This document shows, piece after piece, positions 22,200 to 31,997 of a stretch of DNA of 64,000 nucleotides. The notes below the pieces were generated by a model. That model was not told the origin of the DNA and ran no database searches. It saw only the letters and a list, made by a program, of their open reading frames with translations. The position numbers and the translations under genes were made by a program. Numbering within the stretch: position 1 is the first letter of the stretch; each line of letters starts with the position of its first letter. Where the stretch lies: NCBI GenBank assembly GCA_026418455.1, contig JAOABH010000003.1:186001-250000 (forward strand). The letters run 5' to 3'. The stretch comes from Hydrogenothermaceae bacterium (GTDB lineage: Bacteria; Aquificota; Aquificia; Aquificales; Hydrogenothermaceae).

Positions 22200-23507
22200 A
22201 TGACTGAGTTCTTAGCTTTTGCTGTATTTTTAATAACTCTGTTTTTCGTTATAAAACAGCCTTGGAAGATAGGTATAGGTTGGAGTGCTACAGTAGGAGC
22301 TATTGTCAGTCTTACTTTAGGTATAGTCTCTATTGATGATGTAAAAAGGGTAGTTGAGATTGTATGGGATCCTACCGTTGCTTTCTTAGGTATCATCTTT
22401 ATATCTATAATTCTTGACAAAATCGGGTTTTTTGAGTGGGCTTCTCTCCACATGATGCATTTTGCAAATGGAGATGGTAAAAAGTTATTCCTTTATATAA
22501 TTATACTTGGAGCTATCATATCAGCATTTTTTGCAAACGATGGAGCGGCACTCATACTTACTCCCATAGTTTATCAGAAGATAAAACATCTCGGATTGAA
22601 AGAGAAGGCTATGCTTCCTTTTATAATGGGAAGTGGTTTTGTAGCTGACACAACAAGTTTACCTCTTATAATATCCAATCTTGTTAACATACTTACCGCT
22701 GATTACTTTCATATTGGATTTTTTGAGTATGCTTTAAGGATGGTGTTTGTAAATCTGTTTTCTCTCGTGGCTACTATAACTGTTCTGTATCTTTTCTTCA
22801 AAAAAGACCTTATAAATAGATACGACACTGAAATTTTAGAGGATAAACCACCAAAACTTGCAATAAAAGACCCATTTGTGTTTAAGATAACGTGGTTTGT
22901 AGCATTTGGAATGTTAATTGCCTTCTTTATAAGTGAGATATATCATCATATTCCGGCTTCATTTATTATAGTTGCTGCAAGTGTGATACTATTCTTAGCA
23001 TCTTTAAAAAATAAAGTTTTCGATACCAAAACTGTTCTTCTAAAAGAAACTCCTTGGAAGATAGTGGTTTTCTCAATAGGTATGTATGTGGTAGTTTATG
23101 GACTTAAAAATGCTGGACTCACAGTGGAGTTATCAAGGCTAATAGAGATATCTTTAAATTATGGTGAATTTGTAGCTATCTTTTTCACCGGATTTTTAGC
23201 TGCGTTTTTGTCCTCTGTTATGAATAACATGCCATCTGTTATGATAGTAAACCTATCCATAGATGAGATAAATACAGCATTAGAGGTAAAAAAGATACTT
23301 GGTTATGCCAATGTTATAGGCTGTGATCTTGGACCTAAGATAACACCTATTGGTTCTCTTGCAACACTCCTATGGCTTCATATTTTAGAAAGTAAAGGTA
23401 TTAAAATAGGATGGGGATACTACTTCAAAATCGGAATAGTTCTAACTATCCCTACCCTTATATTTACCTTACTTGGACTTTATATAGTTATTAAGATCTT
23501 TGGTTAG
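22200..23507 (+). CDS. arsB: Arsenite efflux permease ArsB
   Basis: Multi-TM; FFANDGAALILTPIV; last ars operon gene. Confidence 0.9.
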   Translation: MTEFLAFAVFLITLFFVIKQPWKIGIGWSATVGAIVSLTLGIVSIDDVKRVVEIVWDPTVAFLGIIFISIILDKIGFFEWASLHMMHFANGDGKKLFLYIIILGAIISAFFANDGAALILTPIVYQKIKHLGLKEKAMLPFIMGSGFVADTTSLPLIISNLVNILTADYFHIGFFEYALRMVFVNLFSLVATITVLYLFFKKDLINRYDTEILEDKPPKLAIKDPFVFKITWFVAFGMLIAFFISEIYHHIPASFIIVAASVILFLASLKNKVFDTKTVLLKETPWKIVVFSIGMYVVVYGLKNAGLTVELSRLIEISLNYGEFVAIFFTGFLAAFLSSVMNNMPSVMIVNLSIDEINTALEVKKILGYANVIGCDLGPKITPIGSLATLLWLHILESKGIKIGWGYYFKIGIVLTIPTLIFTLLGLYIVIKIFG

Positions 23508-24365
23508 AAATTGGTAGAAGGAGTTTTCTACAGGAGAGAGACGGATGTTTTTCTGAGTTATTATGAAAAATCCCCGTTTTAGGTTTATGTTTTCTATCTT
23601 TACCTCTTTAAGTATGTTACAGCTGAGCATCTCTGAAACAACTAATTTTGATATAAAAGAGACAAAGTTAGAGTTCTGGACTATTTTTGCAATTGCTTTG
23701 CTACTTGATATCTCCATCACAGGTTTTAGTCCCACTTTTAAACTATTTTCAACAACATTCCTTGTTCCACTTCCCTGCTCTCTCATTATTAGCTGGTAAT
23801 TTTGTAATTGATTTAATGTAATACTTGAAGGAATGGGATTATCTACAGATGCCGTAAGAATAATCTCATCTTCATAAAATTTTTTAACAAAGAGCTTAGT
23901 TGAGTCAATGTTATCTTCTATTAATCCTAAATTGAACACTCTTGATAAAACCCCCTCTTTTACCTCTTTTGAATTTCCAACAAACAGGTTTAATCTTACA
24001 TTAGGATAAAGTTGATAAAACTGTGGAATAATCTTTGGAAGTAAGAAATCTCCTATAGTGGAGCTGGTTCCAACAGTCAGTATATTCTTTGTTGATACTT
24101 TTAACTCTTTTAGATCTTCCTCAATGTAGGAGTATTCGTTAAGTATGTTTTGAGCGTGTTTGTATAGTAGTTTTCCCTCTTCCGTAAGTTCTATACTGTT
24201 TTTTGACCTTTTAAATAGAGTTACTCCAAGGTAGTTTTCTAACTTCTTTATCTGAAGAGTGACTGTAGGCTGGGAGATAAATAGCATCTGTGCTGCTTTT
24301 GATATACTTCTAACATCTGCCACCGTTTTAAAAATTTTTAGTCTGTGATAATCAAGAATTTCCAT
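23469..24365 (-). CDS. LysR-family transcriptional regulator
   Basis: HRLKIFKTVADVRSISKAAQMLFISQPTVTLQIKKLENYLGVTLFKR. Confidence 0.94.
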   Translation of the reverse strand: MEILDYHRLKIFKTVADVRSISKAAQMLFISQPTVTLQIKKLENYLGVTLFKRSKNSIELTEEGKLLYKHAQNILNEYSYIEEDLKELKVSTKNILTVGTSSTIGDFLLPKIIPQFYQLYPNVRLNLFVGNSKEVKEGVLSRVFNLGLIEDNIDSTKLFVKKFYEDEIILTASVDNPIPSSITLNQLQNYQLIMREQGSGTRNVVENSLKVGLKPVMEISSSKAIAKIVQNSNFVSFISKLVVSEMLSCNILKEVKIENINLKRGFFIITQKNIRLSPVENSFYQFLTKDLNNYIKSK

Positions 24366-25158
24366 CTAAACTCCGGTGGGCTTCTTCTACTACTCTGATT
24401 ATATCATCTTCGGATAATTTTTGGCAGTCCTTTCCTTTCTTTATATGTGCTAAAAACTCTATATTACCTTTTGGTCCTTTTATGGGAGAGTAGCTTAAAT
24501 TTTGAGTGCAGTAGCAGCTCTCTTCAAGGGAGTTTATAACAGATTTTATTGCCTTTATATGAATGTCCTTGTCTCTTACTACGCCATCTTTTACCTCTCT
24601 TTTAGAAAGTTCAAACTGAGGTTTTATAAGGACAACCCCTTCTCCATTTTCTTTTATCAAATTACAGATATTCGGAAGTATCTTTGTTATAGAGATAAAC
24701 GATACATCTGATACAACTATATCAATAGGTTCTGGAATCTCTTTCTCCGTAAGATACCTTGCGTTAAACTCCTCTATGGATATAACTCTCGGGTCTCTTC
24801 TGAGTTTTTCGTGGAGCTGATGTTTTCCTACATCTACTGCATAAACTTTTCTTGCACCGTGTTGCAATAAACAGTCTGTAAATCCTCCAGTTGAAGAGCC
24901 TATATCAAGACAGACCTTATCTTTTACATCTATTTTGAAAACTTCCAAAGCTTTTTGGAGTTTAAAGCCACCTCTTGAGACAAATGGGAGATTTTCTTTG
25001 ATATATATATCAGCTTCTGTATCGACCTTTGTTCCCGGTTTATCCACTTTTTGGTTATTTACAAAAACAACTCCGGACATTATTAGAGCTTGAGCCTTTT
25101 CTCTACTTTCTACTAAACCTTTATCAACGAGAAGTTTATCTATCCTCTCTTTTTTCAT
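24352..25158 (-). CDS. tlyA: TlyA-family rRNA methyltransferase/hemolysin
   Basis: S4 domain RIDKLLVDKGLVESREKAQALI; DIGSSTGGFTDCLLQHGA. Confidence 0.93.
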   Translation of the reverse strand: MKKERIDKLLVDKGLVESREKAQALIMSGVVFVNNQKVDKPGTKVDTEADIYIKENLPFVSRGGFKLQKALEVFKIDVKDKVCLDIGSSTGGFTDCLLQHGARKVYAVDVGKHQLHEKLRRDPRVISIEEFNARYLTEKEIPEPIDIVVSDVSFISITKILPNICNLIKENGEGVVLIKPQFELSKREVKDGVVRDKDIHIKAIKSVINSLEESCYCTQNLSYSPIKGPKGNIEFLAHIKKGKDCQKLSEDDIIRVVEEAHRSLDGNS

Positions 25159-25661
25159 TTATAAACTTTTCTCTTAAATATATCCTTAGGAGATACTACC
25201 TTCTCTATAAACACTTTTCCATCAAGGTGGTCTATTTCATGTTGTATAACAACGGCTTCAAAACCTTCTGTATCAAAGGTTATTAAATTACCGTTTATAT
25301 CCTGTGCTTCCACTTTTATATAGTAAAATCTCTTCACATTCCCAGTATAATCTGGTACAGACATACATCCTTCTCTGAATATAATCTCACCTTCACCATG
25401 TATTATCTTTGGATTTGAAAGAACCATAAGTCCATGGGATACCACATTTGTTTTATGGGTGCTTTTGGAAGAATCCACTATAATGGTTCTTATATGTTTA
25501 TTCACCTGAGGAGCAGCAATTCCTACTCCTCCCGGAGAGTTATACATAGTGTGTATAAGCTTATCTACAAACTCCTTAAAATCTTTACCAAAATCTTCAA
25601 CTTCCCTTGAAACAATTTTTAATCTCTCATCAGGATACTTTAAAATTTCAAATTTTCCCAT
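25155..25661 (-). CDS. def: Peptide deformylase
   Basis: GVGIAAPQV, EGCMSVP, QHEIDHLDG. Confidence 0.96.
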   Translation of the reverse strand: MGKFEILKYPDERLKIVSREVEDFGKDFKEFVDKLIHTMYNSPGGVGIAAPQVNKHIRTIIVDSSKSTHKTNVVSHGLMVLSNPKIIHGEGEIIFREGCMSVPDYTGNVKRFYYIKVEAQDINGNLITFDTEGFEAVVIQHEIDHLDGKVFIEKVVSPKDIFKRKVYK

Positions 25662-26186
25662 TTAAAGCTCTGCTTCTTCAACCGGATTAACGGATATATC
25701 AACCTTTAAAGATTCTTTAAGTCTGTCTATACGGTTTTGAATTTCTTCAAGCTGTGTATCTTTAGGAATTTCTGCTTCTATAAACATTATATAAAGGTCG
25801 GGAGTTTTCTCTGTTCTTAAATCTGATATGTTTATATTTAAATCTGCCAAAGTTTGTGATACATTGTAAACTATACCAGGTCTATCTGCCCCGTAGACAA
25901 CTATGTTGAGTATGGTTTTATATCTCTTGTCTTCTTTGTAAAAGATATCTTCCGGGATTTCCTTGATAGAGATAGTTAAATTTTCATTTTTCTCAAGGTT
26001 TTCAAAGTTCGTTTTTAAAGACTCTCCATTTTCACCTTTTACAATCAACATTATGGTAAACTCATTGTTAAGTCTCGTCATAGATGAGTCTTCTATGTTA
26101 AAACCGTTTTCATACAGTATCTTTGTAACCTTTGCAACTATTCCTGGTCTGTCCTCCCCAAAAGCAGTTATTATATAGTGAGCCAT
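25662..26186 (-). CDS. Two-ACT-domain protein (GcvR-like)
   Basis: FGEDRPGIVAKVTKILYENGFNI and GADRPGIVYNVSQTLADLNINI. Confidence 0.88.
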   Translation of the reverse strand: MAHYIITAFGEDRPGIVAKVTKILYENGFNIEDSSMTRLNNEFTIMLIVKGENGESLKTNFENLEKNENLTISIKEIPEDIFYKEDKRYKTILNIVVYGADRPGIVYNVSQTLADLNINISDLRTEKTPDLYIMFIEAEIPKDTQLEEIQNRIDRLKESLKVDISVNPVEEAEL

Positions 26187-26596
26187 TATATCTCCTCTTC
26201 CTCAGCTTCAAGCTCTTCTAAGTATGCTCTATAATCATCTGCTGTCATAAGGTCCTCTATCTCTTGTGGGTCTTTTAGCTGTATATCACATATCCAGCCA
26301 TCACCGTAAGGGTCAGAATTTATAACAGAAGGGTCATTTGAGAGGTCTTCATTTATAGATATTATCTTTCCGGTTAGAGGAGAGTAAATCTCAGACACAG
26401 CTTTCACAGATTCAACTGAAGCTATAACCTCTCCGGACTCTACTTCTCTATTTAACTCTGGCAAATCAACAAAAACAACATCGCCAAGCTGATGTTGTCC
26501 GTAATCTGTTATACCTATTGTAGCTACATCTAACTCAATCTTTACCCATATATGCTCTTTTGTGTAGTAAAGGTCTTCTAAAACCTTATAATCCAT
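26186..26596 (-). CDS. gcvH: Glycine cleavage system H protein
   Basis: GITDYGQHQLGDVVFVDLPE; ESVKA lipoyl site. Confidence 0.94.
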   Translation of the reverse strand: MDYKVLEDLYYTKEHIWVKIELDVATIGITDYGQHQLGDVVFVDLPELNREVESGEVIASVESVKAVSEIYSPLTGKIISINEDLSNDPSVINSDPYGDGWICDIQLKDPQEIEDLMTADDYRAYLEELEAEEEEI

Positions 26597-26682
26597 TCTT
26601 GCCTCCTGAAAATGCTTTTAAACTATTCTATCATAAATGTTATTAGGTTATAATAGAATAACTCTATTAATGGGGGAGAGTC

Positions 26683-26928
26683 ATGGAGTCAAAAGAGCTG
26701 ATAAATGAGATTTTGGATCGACTTCAAGCTGATGTTACTAAACTTGGAAGCAATTTTTACCGAATTATTTACTTCAACTTAACAGAATCTATAAAAAAAG
26801 ATGGATGTTTTGAGTCTGAAGCAATTGTAAACACAGAGATGGGAATCTATATATTTTCCTACTGTCTGTGTGAAACTGAAAACGGTGTTACTTTCTGTGA
26901 ATCTGAAAATATTTCAATAGGCTGGTAA
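26683..26928 (+). CDS. Hypothetical protein
   Basis: 81 aa ORF, RBS gggggag. Confidence 0.65.
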   Translation: MESKELINEILDRLQADVTKLGSNFYRIIYFNLTESIKKDGCFESEAIVNTEMGIYIFSYCLCETENGVTFCESENISIGW

Positions 26929-27024
26929 AGATTTTGATATAATAGTTAAAACTACTTGATATATTCTAAAAAAAAGGTTAATATTTTATAACATTGTTTT
27001 AAAAAACTTTAAAGAGGCGAAGGT

Positions 27025-28755
27025 ATGTCTTGGATAAGCTTAGATAAGGCAAAAGAGCTTGAGGCAAGGTTTGGATATGTAAAAGCCTCAGAAAGTAAAG
27101 GTGTTGTTTCTGTGGAAGTCCCAAAAGATAAATTTATAGAATTTCTAAAATTTCTTAAAGAAGATCCAGAACTTACCTTCCGGATGTTTTTAGACTTAAC
27201 AATTATAGACCATGGAGAAAAAGAAAACCCAAGATTCCAAGGGGTAGTTATACTCTTCTCTCCAAAAAATCAAAACAGAATAATAGTTAAAACCTGGGCT
27301 GAAGATGAGACTTTACCAACTCTTACGACCCTCTGGAAAGGTGCAAAATGGGCTGAAAGAGAAGCCTGGGATATGTTTGGGATTAAGTTTGAAGGACACG
27401 AAAATCTTGTTAGAATGCTTCTATGGGAAACATACCCTTATCATCCTCTTAGAAAGGACTTTCCTATTGAAGGAATAAAAGATACAGAGCTTCCTTCTTT
27501 AAATGAGACTTTAAGGGGAGATGCTTTAGAAGGACTATTTAACTATGACAGAATGCATACGGCAATTCCGACCATGGAAGACATTGAGATAACTCAAAAA
27601 AGAAGAATGCCTGTAAAAAGCTCTCAGATAGTTTTAAACTGGGGACCTTTACATCCGGGAACCCACGGAACTATATGGTTTTTATTTGACCTTGACGGTG
27701 AGTATGTAAAACAGTGTGATATTATCATAGGACAGCTTCATAGAGGTGTTGAAAAGCTTGGAGAAAACGTAAACTGGCAACAGTTTATCCCTTATACAGA
27801 CAGGATGGACTATATTGCTGCTATAAATGAAAACCATGCCTATGTTTTAGCAGCTGAAAAACTTCTCGGTATTGAGATTCCAGAGAAAGCTAAATGGATA
27901 AGAACAATGATGGCTGAGCTTTCAAGGATAAACAGTCACCTTCTATGGCTTGGAACCTACGCCCTTGATCTTGGTGCCTTGACGATGTTCCTATACACAT
28001 TCAGAGAAAGAGAAAAGATAATGGATATTATAGAAGGTATAACAGGAGCAAGATTTACTATAAATTATTTTAGAATAGGTGGTGTATTTGCTGACCTTCC
28101 TTACGGTGCCTTAGATGCAATAGAGCATTTTATAAAGGATTTACCAGAAAGAATTAACGACTATGAAACACTTCTAACAAGAAATAGAATATGGTTATCA
28201 AGAAACAAAGATGTTTGTATTATAACAGAGGAAGATGTATATGATTATGGATTAACTGGAGCTGTAGCAAGAGGTTCTGGTGTTGCCTATGATGTAAGAA
28301 AGATAGATAAGTATGATGCTTATGGTGAAGTTGATTTTGATATACCTATTGGAGAAACAGGAGATTCTTACGACAGATATCTTGTTAGAATGGAAGAGAT
28401 GAGACAGAGTATAAGAATAATACAGCAGTGTATAGCTAAACTAAGAAAGATGTCAAAAAATGACCCTTACTTCTTCCAAACTCCAGATGAGAAAAAGTTG
28501 AAAGTCACTATAGATGGAAGAGGAATGAAGTTACCTGCCGGTGAAGTTTATGCTTCATCTGATAACCCAAGAGGAGAGCTTGGATTTTATATATATAACA
28601 AGAAAGATGGACTAAAAGCTCACAGAATGAGAATAAGATCTGGAGCATTTTACAACTTACAGGTGTTTACAAAAGCGATAATAGGAAGACCTATAGCTGA
28701 TGCTATCACATTACTTTCAACAATAGACCCTGTAGTAGGTGAAACAGATAGATAG
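27025..28755 (+). CDS. nuoCD: NADH-quinone oxidoreductase, fused subunits C and D
   Basis: NuoC part WAEREAWDMFGIKFEGHENLVRML; NuoD part NWGPLHPGTHG, GQLHRGVEKLGE. Confidence 0.95.
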   Translation: MSWISLDKAKELEARFGYVKASESKGVVSVEVPKDKFIEFLKFLKEDPELTFRMFLDLTIIDHGEKENPRFQGVVILFSPKNQNRIIVKTWAEDETLPTLTTLWKGAKWAEREAWDMFGIKFEGHENLVRMLLWETYPYHPLRKDFPIEGIKDTELPSLNETLRGDALEGLFNYDRMHTAIPTMEDIEITQKRRMPVKSSQIVLNWGPLHPGTHGTIWFLFDLDGEYVKQCDIIIGQLHRGVEKLGENVNWQQFIPYTDRMDYIAAINENHAYVLAAEKLLGIEIPEKAKWIRTMMAELSRINSHLLWLGTYALDLGALTMFLYTFREREKIMDIIEGITGARFTINYFRIGGVFADLPYGALDAIEHFIKDLPERINDYETLLTRNRIWLSRNKDVCIITEEDVYDYGLTGAVARGSGVAYDVRKIDKYDAYGEVDFDIPIGETGDSYDRYLVRMEEMRQSIRIIQQCIAKLRKMSKNDPYFFQTPDEKKLKVTIDGRGMKLPAGEVYASSDNPRGELGFYIYNKKDGLKAHRMRIRSGAFYNLQVFTKAIIGRPIADAITLLSTIDPVVGETDR

Positions 28756-28765
28756 GAGGTTAAAG

Positions 28766-29458
28766 ATGGGAATAAAGAAGGTTGGATCTCAGCCTCAAAC
28801 CTTAGTTGAAAAGATATTTTTCCTTGATTTTATAAAGGGACTTAAAACTACAATAAAGCATCTTTGGAAAAAAGTTATAACAGTTGATTTTCCTTATGAG
28901 GTTGTTGTACCTCCTCCAAGATTTAGAGGAGTCCATGGACTAAGGACAGTAGATGGAACAGAGAATCCGGAGTTTGACAGTTGGGTTAAAAGATTAAAGA
29001 TAAAGCCACCTGAGATAGGTGAAACAAGATGTATAGCATGTAAATTCTGCCAAGCTGCTTGTCCTGTTCCAGAGCTTTTTGATATACAGTCAGAGAAACT
29101 TGATGTTCCGGAAGACCATCCTCACTATGGTCTAAAAGTTATGACTGTTTTCACTATGGATTTATCAAAATGTACGTTCTGTGGTCTTTGTACCCAAGCT
29201 TGTCCAACAGACTGTATAATAATGACTGATATATACGATCTTTCAGCTTACACAAGAAGAAACTGGGTTTTAGATAAAGATATGCTAACACAGATAGCAA
29301 ATGACTTTGTAGCAAGAAGAAGAGATGAGAAGTTTGACCAAAACTCACAGTGGAGAGAAGACCAGAAAATTTGGCCTGATTATGATAAAACAAGGGAAAA
29401 ACTTTGGGATTTCAACATGCCTAAGTTGGGTCCAAACTATATAGATCAAACAACTTAA
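28766..29458 (+). CDS. nuoI: NADH-quinone oxidoreductase subunit I, two 4Fe-4S motifs
   Basis: CIACKFCQAACP and CTFCGLCTQACP; AGGAGG before ATG 28766. Confidence 0.93.
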   Translation: MGIKKVGSQPQTLVEKIFFLDFIKGLKTTIKHLWKKVITVDFPYEVVVPPPRFRGVHGLRTVDGTENPEFDSWVKRLKIKPPEIGETRCIACKFCQAACPVPELFDIQSEKLDVPEDHPHYGLKVMTVFTMDLSKCTFCGLCTQACPTDCIIMTDIYDLSAYTRRNWVLDKDMLTQIANDFVARRRDEKFDQNSQWREDQKIWPDYDKTREKLWDFNMPKLGPNYIDQTT

Positions 29459-30609
29459 TGAAGTTATCTGGAAAAACAGAGTTAGTTGAGTATATAAAAG
29501 AGTTTATAACCAAGAAAGGAGCTATCTCTTTTAGAGACTTTATGGAGATAGCTCTTTATTACCCTTATTATGGTTATTACACATCAGATAAAGATAAGAT
29601 TGGTGGATTTGGAGATTATTTCACCTCTTCCGAACTTGACCCAATATTTGGACAGCTCTTAGCAAAGCAGTTTATAGAGATATATCAAAGATACTTTGAT
29701 AAACAGCAGACACAGATTGTTGAATTAGGCTCTGGAAAAGGATATTTACTACACGATGTTATCAGATATATAAAAGAAAGTTATCCTGAAATTTATCAAA
29801 ATATAAAATTTATATCCGTAGAAAAATCTGACTATCACAGGCAGCTACAAAAAGAGCTACTTAAAGATTTTGACAACATAGAATATTTTCCGGATATATC
29901 TGACCTTCCTAAAATTAAAGGAATTATCTACTCAAATGAGCTTTTTGATGCTATCCCAACACATATGATAAAAGTTAGAGATGGTAAGGTTTATGAGGTA
30001 TATTTAACATTAGATAAGGAAGATGAAGTAGTTGAGATAGAAAGAGAAATTTTTAAGGAAATCAGAAGGTATATAGAAGATTTAAGTATAGAACTGCCTG
30101 ATAATATAACAACAGAGATAAACATAGATGCTATAAAAGTTATATCTATGTTAGCTGATAAGTTAGAGAAAGGTTTTATATTTACGATAGATTATGGATA
30201 TCCTTCAAGAGAGCTTTATAAACCATACAGGAACCGTGGAACTTTAATATGTTATTATAAACACACCTATAATGAAAATTATTATCAGAATGTAGGATTA
30301 CAGGATATTACCTCCCATGTAAATTTTTCAGCCCTATCCTACTATGGAGAAAAGTCTGGATTAAAAACTGTTGGATTTACAGACCAAGCCCATTTTTTGG
30401 TAAATTTAGGGTTAGCAGAAGAGTTAAATAATCTCTATGAAAAAGGAGATTATAAATCATACGAAAGAGCAAATAGATTAAAAACTCTTATACTTCCAAA
30501 AGGAATGGGTGAGAAATTTAAAATACTTATCCAATCAAAAAATATAGAAAATCCACAACTTGAAGGTTTAAAGATAACTCCTCCACAAACAGATAGATAT
30601 AAACTTTGA
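29458..30609 (+). CDS. MidA/NDUFAF7-family (COG1565-type) SAM-dependent methyltransferase
   Basis: ISFRDFMEIALYYPYYGYY, GDYFTSSELDPIFGQLLA, VELGSGKGYLLHDV, YSNELFDAIPTH. Confidence 0.9.
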   Translation: MKLSGKTELVEYIKEFITKKGAISFRDFMEIALYYPYYGYYTSDKDKIGGFGDYFTSSELDPIFGQLLAKQFIEIYQRYFDKQQTQIVELGSGKGYLLHDVIRYIKESYPEIYQNIKFISVEKSDYHRQLQKELLKDFDNIEYFPDISDLPKIKGIIYSNELFDAIPTHMIKVRDGKVYEVYLTLDKEDEVVEIEREIFKEIRRYIEDLSIELPDNITTEINIDAIKVISMLADKLEKGFIFTIDYGYPSRELYKPYRNRGTLICYYKHTYNENYYQNVGLQDITSHVNFSALSYYGEKSGLKTVGFTDQAHFLVNLGLAEELNNLYEKGDYKSYERANRLKTLILPKGMGEKFKILIQSKNIENPQLEGLKITPPQTDRYKL

Positions 30610-30618
30610 GAGGTTAAT

Positions 30619-30990
30619 ATGATATATAACTTTGTGGTAGCTTTTACATTCTTACTTGTTGCAACATTTTCTTACTGGTATTCTTCAAAATTAACAGTTT
30701 ATAGAGAAAGTTCCTTTGTTAAATCTTTCTTTGTTGTGGTTGTATCTTACACGATAGCTGGTGTATTAAAGCTATTAACTCAAAACTTAATAAGTTATTA
30801 CTCAATTGCTGTTATGTTTATAGTGTTATTTACAGTTCAAACTTTTTTGGCAAATTACATTTTTAAAGAAAGTTATAAAAAAGGACTATTAACAGCCCTT
30901 TTATCTTTTGTAGTAACAATTATTATCGGACTACCTTTACTTGTTTTAAGTGGTATAGCTATAAGCTATTTAAAACTACCAAATAACTAA
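30619..30990 (+). CDS. Integral membrane protein, unknown
   Basis: Four hydrophobic segments. Confidence 0.7.
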   Translation: MIYNFVVAFTFLLVATFSYWYSSKLTVYRESSFVKSFFVVVVSYTIAGVLKLLTQNLISYYSIAVMFIVLFTVQTFLANYIFKESYKKGLLTALLSFVVTIIIGLPLLVLSGIAISYLKLPNN

Positions 30991-31856
30991 ACATCTTCAA
31001 CTTGCTTGATATCGTCTAATCTCCAATCTAAAGCTTTACCTACAAAAGCCCAATACTCTTTAAATCTTACAGGATTAACAGGATCTCCTTCCACTATATT
31101 ACCTTTACTATCCACTATGTAATCTATAGCAGTAGCATCTATCTCAACTATAACAACCTTATGGTCTCCTTCTTCTTCAACATGAACTATCTCTATATTT
31201 TCTATTTTAGGGTCTTTTACTATATTTCTTAAACCTTTTGATTTTAAATCTTCCAATTGAGAAACTAAATAGTTATACATTCTGTCTGTTGTAAAATTTC
31301 TTACCTTTGATAAATCTCCTTCTGACCATGATTTTTGTATATCAATAAATGCATTTTTGGCCAAGTTTAAAATCAGCTCTTCATTTATGTTAGGAATAGT
31401 GGATGCAGTAGAGTAGTAATCCTGTGAGGATATGTTATAACCTGATACAGGTTGAGGTTGAGGCTCCGCTGCTTTTGATTTTAACATTCTAAAAATTATA
31501 TATCCTACTCCCAATATAAATAAAATCTCTAAAAGTCCAGGCATTCCGATTTGAAATCCATGTCCCATTAATAGAGATAGTAAAGCACCGAATATCATTC
31601 CACCTATTAACCATTTAAAAATTGGATTTGAAAGGAAAGATGGTTTGGGATTTACAGGTTGTGGTTGGGAATTCCTTTGATAAGATGGTTGGTAAGCTGG
31701 ATTTTGTTTTTGTATATCAGGTTTTTTATAATTAAACTCCTGTGATTTGAAATCTCTAAATCCTGAAGACCTGCCTTTTCCTGCTCTTGCGTCTACGTTT
31801 TCAACTACAGATATACTTAGTATTATCAAAAAAATAGCTATGAACACCTTTCTCAT
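30987..31856 (-). CDS. Tim44-like domain protein with N-terminal signal/TM
   Basis: AGKGRSSGFR low-complexity linker, TM segment, C-terminal NEELILNLAKNAFIDIQKSWSEGDLSKVRNFTTDRMYN. Confidence 0.87.
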   Translation of the reverse strand: MRKVFIAIFLIILSISVVENVDARAGKGRSSGFRDFKSQEFNYKKPDIQKQNPAYQPSYQRNSQPQPVNPKPSFLSNPIFKWLIGGMIFGALLSLLMGHGFQIGMPGLLEILFILGVGYIIFRMLKSKAAEPQPQPVSGYNISSQDYYSTASTIPNINEELILNLAKNAFIDIQKSWSEGDLSKVRNFTTDRMYNYLVSQLEDLKSKGLRNIVKDPKIENIEIVHVEEEGDHKVVIVEIDATAIDYIVDSKGNIVEGDPVNPVRFKEYWAFVGKALDWRLDDIKQVEDV

Positions 31857-31944
31857 ATCATCATCTCCATAACTTTTTTATAAAAGGGACGGCAATTCAT
31901 TATATCATATTTATATGTTGAGGTTTTAGGGTTAAAAACATTCA

Positions 31945-31976
31945 AAATAAAATATTTTGCAAATAAAATGCTTTGA
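31945..31976. repeat. Imperfect 16-bp tandem repeat upstream of sbtA-like gene
   Basis: AAATAAAATATTTTGC / AAATAAAATGCTTTGA. Confidence 0.6.
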
Positions 31977-31997
31977 AAATTTTTTTGGAGGAATAAA

